A DNA stretch of 64,000 bases, taken from contig BSBM01001920.1 of assembly GCA_027924585.1 (NCBI GenBank), forward strand, positions 666,501-730,500, given 5' to 3'. The notes under the pieces are model-generated. The model made no database searches. It saw only the letters and a program-made list of their open reading frames with translations, and had not been told where the DNA came from. A program made the translations under genes and the position numbers. Positions within the stretch are counted from its first letter, which is position 1. Each line of letters opens with the position of its first letter. This DNA comes from Larix kaempferi. Taxonomy: Eukaryota > Streptophyta > Pinopsida > Pinales > Pinaceae. This document shows positions 21,231-31,812 of this stretch, in pieces.

Positions 21231-22552
21231 ATTGGAAAAATGAAGCTGAACTGAATTCAATTGAAGTATGTCCTATCTTCACAGCTCCTCAATCATGGTA
21301 TAGGGATTTGGTGCATTATTTGCAGCAAGGATACCTACCTGAGCACTGGAGCTCTAAGCAAAGAAGGGCACTCCATTTGAAGTCAGCAGCTTATCAAATC
21401 ATTGATGGGATACTTTTCAGAAAAAATTACGATGGAATTTTTCTTAGATGTCTAGAAAAGGAAGATGCAAGTAAAGTTGTCAAAGAATTACACGATGGTC
21501 CCGCTGGTGGACATTATTCAGGGGAGACAACAGCTCATAAGATACTTAGAGCTGGATATTATTGGCCCACTCTATTCCGAGATGCCCATGTGTATGCACG
21601 GAACTGTGATATATGCCAAAGAAGTGCTGGGAAATTACCTAAGGCAGCAGGACCCTTGCAGCCAGTTATTATCTCTGAACCTTTTGAACAATGGGGCATA
21701 GATGTTATTGGAGAGATAAACCCAAATTCTTCTTTACAACATCGATACATTCTGACGGCTACCGACTACTTCACCAGATGGACGGAGAATATCCCATTGT
21801 GCAAGATCAATGAAGATGCAGTCATCAGTTTCTTGAAGGAAAACATCATAACCAGGTTTGGGGTTCCAATTTCCCTTGTTTTTGATAATGCTCCCTATTT
21901 CTCGTCTTTAAAGATAAATGAATTTGTTTATGAATGGGGAATTAAACTGCATTATTCATCCAATTATTACCCTTAAGGAAACGGATTAGCTGAATCATCA
22001 AACAAAAACCTTATTCGATTTCTCAAGAAGACTGTGATAGAAAATCAGTGAAGTTGGCATATAGCTCTCCCAAATGCCTTATGGGCAGATAGGGTGACTC
22101 CAAAGAATGCATTAGGGGTTTCCCCTTACACTCTTGTCTATGGCAAGGAAGCCATCCTCCCTCCCAACATCTTGCTTCCATCCTTACAATTGTCCCAAGC
22201 CTCTCAAGGGTCTAGTAGCCAAGTCTTACAATCCAGGATCAATACCTTGCTTCAACTTGAAGAAGCCCGACAGAAAGCTAAAGACCGATTCCATCAGCAC
22301 CAAGACATAGTCAAAAGATGGTTAGATAAGAGGAAGTCCGGTAAAAGAAGTTTTGAAGTTGGGTATTTAGTCCTAAAATGGGACCATAATCATGAAGGCA
22401 AAGGGATGCACACGAAATTCCAACATTTATGGATAGGCCCTTACCAAATTTTTGCAAAGCTCGTCACATCAACTTACAAGCTGACCGACCTCTAGGGAGA
22501 GGAAGCAACCCTTCCTCTCAATGGCCTCACCTTGAAACAATACTTTGCGTAG
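21231..22552 (+). pseudogene. Integrase of element 2
   Basis: The HHCC zinc domain is complete: H-D-G-P-A-G-G-H-Y-S-G and C-D-I-C-Q. The rve core retains all three catalytic positions: Asp in W-G-I-D-V-I-G, Asp in V-F-D-N-A-P-Y-F and Glu in N-G-L-A-E-S-S. The C-terminal GPY/F-like segment W-I-G-P-Y-Q-I-F is near 22430. Stops at 21974 (TAA in P-x-G, from CAA), 22049 (TGA, from CGA) and 22493 (TAG) are each one transition from sense. The reading ends K-Q-Y-F-A at the TAG at 22550. No chromodomain. Confidence 0.85.
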
Positions 22553-23740
22553 TCTCACTGAGACTTTCTGTACATAAATAAAACCTTTTCTTTTATGTTG
22601 CTTTAGCCCCTTGTTTTCATTGTTTTTAGCTATGTTGTTTCTTTTCTCAGCATTTGAACTTTTTGTACAAAGTTTGTTTTCCAAAAAACATCTGCGGTCG
22701 GGTTTCTCATCAAGATAGATCTCTCGAAGAAATCTCACAACTTGTGAAGCCGAAAATACCCTCAAATGAAAGTCTATCTATGTACTTTGCTCTTGCTGAA
22801 CGTTATCCAGAAGGAAGGAATCCTATTCTATTGGTCACACTAACCCTTGTTTAAATAGCAGAGATCTATGATTATCTTTATTACTATCTTCGGGCTCCAT
22901 CCACTCTCACACTTAAAGGCATCTCAAAAATTTCACTGAAGTTGGACCCACAGAAAGTAGCACATCTCAAAGGCATAGGGTATTGAAGTGACTCCATACT
23001 GTAAATCTAACAGCCAAAATGGCTTATAATCAAGGGTCTTTTTTCCAGAGATTCTTGCCTCAATTAAAGCATGGTTGAGACAAAAGCAAAGCAAGAAAGT
23101 TGTCCAAAAGAATCAGCTCAAGCTAGGCTCCTCTCCGTCTGTGAGGCTTGATCAATCAATAAAATCTCCCACTCACACAAAAGGACATTATGGATTGAGG
23201 AGCCAAAATCAAAGATCATATTTAAAGAAAATATTTCTGGAAGGCCCAAACAGCAAAGCTGTCAAATGTTTGAACATCCAAAAGGATGCAAGCGGCATGG
23301 GAATGAGGAACAAGAGAAATAATGTCTATGAGAAGGTGTTGCAAATCCTATGGAGTCCGATAGCAGTAGCCATCTGAAAGATGAATCTTCTAAAATGAAC
23401 CCCATATGCTGGCCATTTGAAAGTTTTAAAGATGTCTTCATTAAAGCTACCCTTTCCCCAATGCCCAGCAGATAAAATGACTTCTTCCTTTGTTGAGATT
23501 CGAATGCTGAGTTGATTATTGCATATAAGATGGATATCTTTTAAGAAGGTTTTGGATCAATGAGAGGGATTTTTTCAGAGATCTGTGTTCACCAGCGACT
23601 CGCCAATTGTTGTTGCAGCAACATCCCCCCCAAAATTTTTGTAGATATTGGGTCCCCTCCTTTCATTTTCCTAGAAAAAATTTTGGACTTAGTTATGTTT
23701 CAACTGAGGAATCTGCTTTAAAAAATTGAAGTTTTTCTTC
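22553..23740 (+). other. 3' untranslated spacer of element 2
   Basis: Non-coding AT-rich DNA between integrase and the tandem repeats. A 100-codon ORF at 23075-23377 (Lys/Gln/Ser-rich) has no recognisable domain. At 23587-23612 the - strand reads CAACAACAATTGGCGAGTCG, which looks like an LTR end followed by a PBS-like word; see findings. Confidence 0.4.
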
Positions 23741-23744
23741 TAAT

Positions 23745-24370
23745 TCAAAACTCACAACTCTTTCCCGAAACTGTGGAAGAACTCAAATTTCTCTCCCGAA
23801 ACAACGAAAGAACTTGGGATTCTCTCCCGAAACTGCGAAAAGACTTAAGGTTGCTTCCCGAAACAGCGAAAACACTTAGCGTTTTTGAAACTTCGGAAGA
23901 ACTCGGGATTCTCTCCCGAAACTGTGGATGAACTCAACATTCTCGCCCGAAACAGCGGAAGAACTTGGGATTCTCTCCTGAAATTGTGGAAACGTTTGTC
24001 AAGTGTTGCCGCAGTAAGTTGTTCTTTTCCCCAAGTTACTCGACCATTCACATTTCGAAAAAGACTTAACAAAGTCATTCGTCAATTTCAGAAGGACTTA
24101 ATGAGTCTTTCCGCAACTTCGGGACAACTCGGCAAAACCCGCCATGATAAACTTTCGGGAGAGTGAATTTCGGAAGAACTCACAAAGTCGTCCCGAAATG
24201 GAGGAACAACTCGCCAAACCTTCCTGCCATTACGAGGCATCTTTTTCATATCTCCCGCAACAAGCGAATGCCTCACCAAGTCTCCCGCCCTTTGAGAGGA
24301 ACACATGAGTTCTGGCCGCAACTGCGGATGAAACTCATGAGTCCTCGCCGCAACTTACGGTCACGCTTAA
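23745..24370 (+). repeat. CTCCCGAAAC-type tandem repeats before the 3' LTR
   Basis: Units of about 32 bp built from CTCTCCCGAAACTGYGGAAG and AACTYGGGATT recur about eight times between 23756 and 24000, then continue as longer, more diverged units (CCGCAACTT / CCCGAAATG words) to about 24360. They are absent upstream of the 5' LTR. Hypervariable tandem repeats in this position are known for Tat-type elements. Confidence 0.75.
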
Positions 24371-24430
24371 ATGACAAGTGGGTTTGAAAAGACCGTGCCT
24401 TATGAGCATTAAACTCTGTTTTAATGTCGT

Positions 24431-27400
24431 CACCTACCCGTTTAATTGCCCGCACGTGTCAAGCTTTATATAAGGGCAGTGGGGTTCATTGTTCCCATTG
24501 TTAGTTTTTTATTCAAAGAACTCCGTTTGGGAGAGTGCGTCGTTTCGCTCCAGCTCAACGCATTCACCACCATGTAAACCTCGCTGCTCTACTGTTTTTC
24601 CTCCAGGTAGGTTTTTCAACCATTATCTTTGTCTTATCTATACGTTGAGGTGTCTCTTGGGTGTTTTCCCATTTCATAACGTGGCCCAGAGGAACTGGTA
24701 GCATGTATCCTTTTAAAGAGTTTACGGCCGCCATGGCCCCCATAAATTTCTCACTGCTGACAGCTAGGAGTCATAACCATGACCAGTCATTCCCAGTTGG
24801 CCCTTTGTCTTTGAGTCATTTGAACTTGTTTTTTTTCCACCAGCTACATTTCGGTCGTAGTCCTACCCAGATTTACTCAAACCCAAGTTTTATGCCGGCT
24901 ACATGCCGCTTCTCAAATATTATCAAACCTAAGACAACGTCAGTAGTAGTCAGTTGAGATACTCAAGCACTCGCTTGTTCGGCTCAGATAACGATTGTGG
25001 AAAACGGTTTCATGCTTTCATTTTCCTCATAGGATTTTCCACTCCGGGCCAGCCTACCATTGGCCATTAGAAGTACCATGATGGAGGACATCCTATCTCC
25101 AAATACTAGGAAGGAAGTGGGTTTTACACCTCGTATGCTTACCTTTTCAAAAGCATTTCAAAAGTTTCTAGCCAAGCAATGTCTCCCTAGAATAATCAAG
25201 TCTGAGGACCATATTTTGTTTTCTTGAATGGTCTATTTTTAGTTTGCTTCCCCAGCATGCAACCTTATAATTTTGTCTATATTTATCATTAGCAAGCTAA
25301 AACTATCTTACTCTATGTTACACTCTCATAATGTGTTACAATTTTATATTCATTCACATTTGATTACTGATAGGGATAAGCCACGATGCCAAAAGGTGGT
25401 AGAAAGAAAGCTAAAGTGATGGAACCAGAGCCAGTGAAACCAAGGACTGAAACTCTTTTCCAAGACACTAAGTGTACCATCGATGTTCCTCTTGAGGTCC
25501 GTTGGGGAGATGTTTACCAGATGATCAGGGACCAAGATATCCTAGACGTGTTATTGGAGGAAGAAAAATCTACCTCAACATCAGAACTTTCGTCATAGCC
25601 AGGGCTTCTACTCGCCCTGAATTGTTCCCGTGCTCTAAAGTGATCGGATGGATATTGGAACATGCCAACCCATAAACAAGAGCGTTGCATGACAGCAAGG
25701 CAGAACCTTTTGCTTCATTCCATCTAGCTTATATTGCAGCAGCCTATAAATTCTCACATCCCCAGTAAGCTCTAAATGATGAATGGTTGGGAAAGATGAA
25801 TAATATCGAGATGGCTAAAAGGCTATTGGTCACAGGCAAGCAGCTGAGGAAGAGAGATAATGATGAATATGACATTTAGAGCCTAAGACCTCCTTTAAGA
25901 TTAATTTCCATGATGTTATGCAGAATTTTTGGCATGCCCGATGGCACTGTATATAGGATACAGTGGGATCCCATCATCCACTTCATAGCATTCAAAGGAA
26001 CTGTGCTTGATTGGGCAATTATTCTTTCGGATAGTTTGGCATCCACAGTGGCCACAACTAGAGAAGGTTTGGCCTTAAAAAAGTTAGAATTTTACATGTC
26101 TGCATATCTTATTGACTGCATTTTGGCCAAGCTCTCTTTCCCCAGGCTAGGTTGCACGTGGGATCAGGCCAACACCCCGGTCTACACTACCTATAAAATA
26201 ATGTGGGCTCAAAATTATAGAGCAAACTACAAGCTCATCTGTGAAGAGTTCATCATGCCTCTATATGAGCAGATGTTCAAGGAAGAGCCCAATTTCCTGT
26301 CAGAAAATGCCATGGAGGTCCGAGAAAATTATGGTGATTTTTACTTCTCAAAACAGGGTACTTACATTAGGATGTTTGGAGGTACCAAAGCACCATACAT
26401 TTTGCCAAAATATGCTATTGATTATGTAGTCCTCAAGGAAGCAGTCAGGAAAGTTTTCCTTGATAGAATAGGAGGAGTGCTTAACAAGCAGCATAAGGCT
26501 TCCTTCCCTCTTTTTCATTTCTACATAGGAGCCTATCAATTCTCAGGGATTGCAATAGCCGAGGAGTACATTCAAGATTTGAAAGCTTTCCACTTCGGTG
26601 AGGTGATCTTCCATAGAAATGACAGGAGGAGGAAGGTTGCCAAGCATTGCAAGGAGGTATATGCTCATTTTGAGTATGCTCATTACTATGATGCAGAGGA
26701 AGAAGTGTTCAGAGGCATCAGCAACATGACCGAGTTGCAGATTTGTTGTCACGGTAGTGGAGCTATTTCTAGCTCTGCCACAGCCCGAGAAGACAGTCTG
26801 TAGAAAGAAAGGGAAACAGCTGAGACCCTGGCCCATGAAGAACAAAGATGGAAAGAAGAATCAAGACTGCAACAGGAAGCTGAAGAAGCAAGGTTGCAGA
26901 GAGAAGCTGAGGAGGCAAGGCAACAGAAGGAAGCAGAGGAATGAGAGCAGAGGGAGGAAATTGAAAATCAGCAGTGGGCTGAAGAAGAAGAAGGAAGGCG
27001 TAAAGCTGAAGAGGGACAAAAGGCGGAAGAAGAGCTTAAGACCAATGAAGATGCCCAGGCAGGTGGCTCTGACACCCAAGATAGGGAAGCAGATACATCT
27101 CAAGTAGGTAGCTCCGGCACCCAAGATAGGGAAGCAGATACATCTCAAGTAGGTGGCTCCGGCACCCAAGATATGGAAACAGACACATCTCAAGTAGTGC
27201 AGACCCCACCCATGGAGACAGAAGTACATGTAATAGATCTCCCGATCATCCCTTACACCCCATCAAAAGATCATACTGTGTCCCGATGGGATGAATTTTG
27301 TATTATAAGAAGAGGAAGGCATTGGTCTTGAAGTCAGAAGAGAGGATAAAGAGACTCTTCCAAGAAGATATTGTCACCCAGCGGGAGACCACGGTTATGC

Positions 27401-29460
27401 AAAATACAAATAAGGCTCCCATAGCCATGGCATCCGCCGCTGTGTCAGCAGCAAAAGCAACAAAGGACAATGTAGTCAATATGGTCAAAGAATTTGAGTC
27501 AACAAAGAGAAGAGCTCGCGTGCTGCAACATACTGTGGCTAATGAACAGGCTTACAGGGATCTTGTAGTGAATAAATATAATCGCCTGTCTGTTGATCAC
27601 AAGGAGTTGTCAGATAAGTATCGCCATCTAGAAGAAGAAAAGGAGCACCTGGAAATCCAGACGATGGTTCTAGAAGATGAAAAGAACGATTATGAAGCTA
27701 GATTTTTTCATCTGGAAGTAGATAAGCAGGAAATGGTTGAACAATTAGAGCAGGAAGAAAGAAGAGCGATAGATATGTCTCCCTTTCATGAGCTGTCCTA
27801 TGACATTTTGAGACAAATGCACGCCACGCAGGAGCTGATTACTGAGGAAGTGTGCAGGCTCAAAGCCATGATGGTTAGGTTGAAAGAAGTCAATGTAGAA
27901 GCCAGTAGGTTTAAGGGCAAATACACTCGGTTTAAAGCAAACATCCTGAGCCAGATGGAATGGAGAGAAGAGAAGGTTGATTTCCCCAAGCATCTCCCAT
28001 TCAAATCTGTAGATGATTTTAAGGAAGATGTAACCCTCATGGAGTTTTGCAGGAACTGTGGCCTCAAGCTGATGGCTAAGATCCAGGGAACTATTGAGAA
28101 AAGTAATATCCTGTATCAAAAGATCGATGAAGTGCATGATAAATGAAAGCTTATTTTTCCTTAGTCCCTTGATGAGTTTCCAAGCAAAGAGCAGCATTTG
28201 TCAGACTTGAAGGAAGAGCTAGGAATTCAAATAGAATATATGTAAAGAAGATTGATGTCTTGGCCATTGATGATCTCCATTCTATATTGGGCTGTCATCA
28301 GTATACAATCATTTGCTTAAAGAGATCCACCAAGCAGCAATTGCAGAAATTCATGGTTTTGAAGCAGAGCTTGGTAAGCATGTGACTTCCCAGAAGATCT
28401 TGCTCCCTTCACCAGCAAATGTGGTTGTCAGGGACATGGGTATCTGGTTTAGTTATATTGCAGAAGAGGAAAAGAAAGCAGCAACATTAGTAGCAGCCAG
28501 CACAAACACTTCATCCCTAGTAGAAACGCCACCCCAAGGATGAACACGCTAGTCATAACGCGTTGTTCTTATTTTGATATGTTTTCCCTGTGTTTAGAGC
28601 GTAGAGTCACTAGACAACTGTCCTTTTCTATTTTTTGAGAAAATTTATGTTATAAGAAAAGGGCCACAATTTGTTTATTTATAGGAAAAGTCTTTAAAGG
28701 ACAAGTGTGAGAGCCAGGTGGCAGCCCAAGAGGCATTTTGTAAAGATATAAATAGAGGCTTAGGGAATAGTGTAGAGGACTTTTGGCAGGGAAAGGAACT
28801 TTCTTAAGCTTGTACGAACTATTTTGCACTTGCTTCTAGAAAGTGAATTTGCCTAATATGAGGCTAGAGAGGATGCATCTTGCCTGGGAATGTGTGTACG
28901 ATGTATGTTGGATTCTTCTGGGTGACATTTATACCTATTTTAGTGAAATCTTTCTCTGTTGTTCGAATTATTTTTGTGCAATGAATGATTTTACTATGCT
29001 CTGTGCAATTATGTTTCTCTCATATGAGTAATAGACTGCTTTCACATGTATTAAAAGCTATCTTTTATATTCTTCCTTTCTTGCTGTGGATATATCTTTA
29101 TGATTTAATGGCTATCTGTTGATCTTCAGATGCTTCTTTCAGCATATTACTCATACTTATAGTTTTGCTCCTTGGAGGGATAGTTTAGGTTTATTTCAGT
29201 TTTAGACACAGATTTGTTTCAAGTTCTGCATTTAGAATAAGTTAGCTTAGGCACTTGCATATCATTTTTAACCATAAAATAAAAAAAGAATGGTGGATCG
29301 GGCCATAACCGGTTTAATTCAAGCAAATCTCCAAATCTGATGGTTGTCGGAACCGCTAACCGAACGAATTCCCCATACCAAACGGTGGACAATCTAATTG
29401 GGATATTCTACTGGGGAGAATCCCTTTCTGCTTGATGCTGCGATCTTTGGGGCATCAACA
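24431..29460 (+). repeat. 3' LTR of element 2
   Basis: Direct repeat of 11437-16467 with matching features: TATA 24467-24474, leader intron 24607-25373, ORF copy 25386-28543, 45-bp repeats 27062-27196, second TATA 28747-28754, end CATCAACA at 29460. It is followed directly by the (GAT)n array without a target-site duplication. Confidence 0.85.
25386..28543 (+). pseudogene. 3' LTR copy of the LTR ORF
   Basis: Same protein as at 12391-15552 but with different lesions. A 1-nt deletion near 25567 and another near 27297 shift the frame, with at least one more shift between 27298 and 28313. CAA or CAG codons have become TAA or TAG near 25673, 25766 and 25878, and a CGA has become TGA near 26942. 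The longest intact parts are 25910-26803 and 27298-28146. The TAG after A-R-E-D-S-L at 26801-26803 matches the one at 13807 in the other LTR. Comparing the two copies shows that the parental ORF had that one stop only. Confidence 0.6.
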
Positions 29461-29604
29461 TGGTGATGATGATGAAGATGATGATGAATATGACGACGAG
29501 GATGACGAGGATGATGATGATGATGACGGTGATTCTATGGTGATCATAAATAAGAGGATGATGATGATCAATCATCAATCATGATGAAGACGAAGATGGT
29601 GATG

Positions 29605-29639
<35 letters not shown>

Positions 29640-30135
29640 TATGACGATGAGGATGATGAGGATGATGACGGTGATGATGGTGATCATAAAGAAGAGGATG
29701 ATGATGATGATGATGAATCATCAATCATGATGAAGATGGATATGGTGATGAGGATGATGATGATGGTGATGAAGATGATGATGAATATGACGATGACGAT
29801 GATGATGAGGATGACGATGATGAGGATGATGATGATGATGATGATGACGACGATGATGATGATGGTGATGATAGAGAAGAGGATGTTGATGATGAAGATG
29901 ATGATGAATATGACGATGAGGATGATGAAGATGATGGTAATGAAGATGAAGATGATGATGATGATGATGATCAAGAAGAGAATGATGATGATGACAATGA
30001 CGACGATGATGATGATAAATAACCAATCATGATGAATATGGTGACGAGGATGATGATGGTGATGATAAAGAAGAGGATGGAGAAGATGATGATGATGATC
30101 AATCATCAATCATGATGAAGATGAAGATGGTGATG

Positions 30136-30170
<35 letters not shown>

Positions 30171-30279
30171 GATGATGATGAATATGACGACGAGGATGAT
30201 GAGGATGATGATGATGATGATGATGATGGTGATGATGAAGAAGAGGATGATGATGCTGCTGTTGCTGATGATGATGACA

Positions 30280-30311
<32 letters not shown>

Positions 30312-30657
30312 TCAATCATGATGAAAATGGTGATGAGGATGATGATGGTGATGATAAATAAGAGGATGGCGATGATGATGATGATGATGATGATGATCAA
30401 TCATCAATCATGATGAAGATGAAGTTGGTGATGAGGAAGATGAGGATGATGATGATGATGAATATGACGATGAGGATGATATGGATGATGATGATGCTAA
30501 TGAATATGATGATGATGATGATGATGATGACGATGCTGATGTTGAAGATGGTGATGATGATGATGATGATGACGATGATGATGATGATGAAGATGGAGAT
30601 GACGACGACGATGAGGATGATGATGATGATGATGAAGATGGAGATGACGACGACGAC

Positions 30658-30688
<31 letters not shown>

Positions 30689-30702
30689 GTGATCATAAAG
30701 AA

Positions 30703-30742
<40 letters not shown>

Positions 30743-30880
30743 GCCAATCATTAATCATGATGCAGATGGTGGTGAGTATGATGATGAGGATGAAGATGAA
30801 GATGGATATGACGACGATGATGGAGATGACAAGGACGATGATGACAATCATCATCATCATCATCATCATAATCATAATCA
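29461..30880. repeat. (GAT)n microsatellite array with higher-order structure
   Basis: About 1.4 kb of GAT/ATG triplets with GAC, GAA and GGT variants. Two non-triplet spacer words recur: CAATCATCAATCATGATGAA (near 29570, 30098, 30398, partial at 29715, 30308, 30746) and GATCATAAAGAAGAGGATG or variants (29541, 29681, 30058, 30348, 30690). So the array grew by duplication of composite units, not only by slippage. The ORFs for poly-Asp, poly-His, poly-Met and poly-Ile are by-products. Confidence 0.9.
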
Positions 30881-31410
30881 TGTAGTGGTAGGGGAAGGGG
30901 GATTACGAGGAGAGAGAGAGAGGGGGGAGAGGGAGAGAGAGAGAGAGGGGGAGAGAGAGAGGTGTAGAAGCAAGGAAGAGAGAGTGAGAGAGGGGGGGTT
31001 AGTTAGGGGTAAGGGGCTAGAACGGTGGTTAGCGAGGGGGAGAGAGAGTGAGAGAGGGGGGGTTAGTTAGGGGTAAGGGGCTAGAACGGTGGTTAGCGAG
31101 GGGGAGAGAGAGAGAGAGATACTAAGAGGGTGTTATTAATGGTTGGGGGGGGGAGGGAGAGAGAGAGAGAGCGAGAGAGGAGAGGGTGTTGGTTGTAGGG
31201 ACTGCGAAAGAGAGATGGAAGGTGTGGTTAGAGGTAGGTGGATTTGTAGGGAAGAGAGAGAGACTAAGAGAGCCCGGTTAGTAAGGGCTAGGGAGAGGAG
31301 GGGGTTTTGGGCTAGGGGGAGTAACAGGGAGATAGAAAGAGTAAGATGGTTAGGGATGGGGGAGAGGGAGAGGGGGTTTACAGAGAGAGAGAGAGAGAGA
31401 GGTGTAAAAC
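30881..31410. repeat. GA-rich polypurine block with 64-bp duplication
   Basis: Dominated by GAGAGA and GGGGG runs with almost no pyrimidine in long stretches. A unit containing GGGTTAGTTAGGGGTAAGGG and AACGGTGGTTAGCGAGGG is present twice, offset by 64 bp (about 30973-31036 and 31037-31100). No coding sense. Confidence 0.85.
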
Positions 31411-31420
31411 CATAGAAGAG

Positions 31421-31812
31421 ATAGTACGTCATCATCATCGTCATCGTGATCTCCATATTCATCACCATCCTCATCGTTGTCATCATCTCCATATTCATCA
31501 TCATCATCATCTTCATCGTCATCTTCATCATCTTCATCATCATCGTTGTGGTCGTCATCACCATCATCTTCATTGTCATCATCTGCATCATCATCATCAT
31601 CATCATCATCATCTGTGTCATCCTCATTATCATCATCATCTGTTTCATCATCATCATCATCATCTTCATCATGATATTCATCATCATCATCATCATCATC
31701 ATCACCATCATTATCTTCATCATCTTCATCATCGTCATCATCTTCATTTTCATCACCATCATCATCTTCATTTTCATCACCATCATCATCTTTGTCTTCA
31801 TCATCCTAATTA
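31421..31812. repeat. (ATC)n microsatellite array, complement of the GAT array
   Basis: About 390 bp of CAT/ATC triplets with TTC and GTC variants, the reverse-complement motif of the array at 29461-30880, separated from it by the GA-rich block. The two arrays therefore form a large imperfect inverted repeat. Confidence 0.9.

Larger units (their letters stand above)
11437..29460 (+). mobile_element. Ty3/gypsy LTR retrotransposon 2 with ~5-kb ORF-bearing LTRs
   Basis: Direct repeats of 5031 and 5030 bp (11437-16467, 24431-29460) flank a 7.96-kb internal region. A tRNA-Asn PBS at 16473 lies 6 nt after the first repeat. The pol order is gag, protease, extra RNase H, RT, RNase H, integrase. Sampled stretches of the two LTRs differ by roughly 5-7 % by eye, so the insertion is old. 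Both repeats end GGGGCATCAACA. Neither starts with a clear TG at the homology edge, so the left LTR may have lost a few terminal bases (a TGTT at 24417 would pair with the terminal AACA). No target-site duplication is found. Confidence 0.85.

Noticed and set aside
29684-30885. Long ORFs for poly-Asp, poly-His, poly-Met and poly-Ile proteins on both strands
   Set aside because: All are frames of the (GAT)n array; a triplet repeat is open in most frames without selection.
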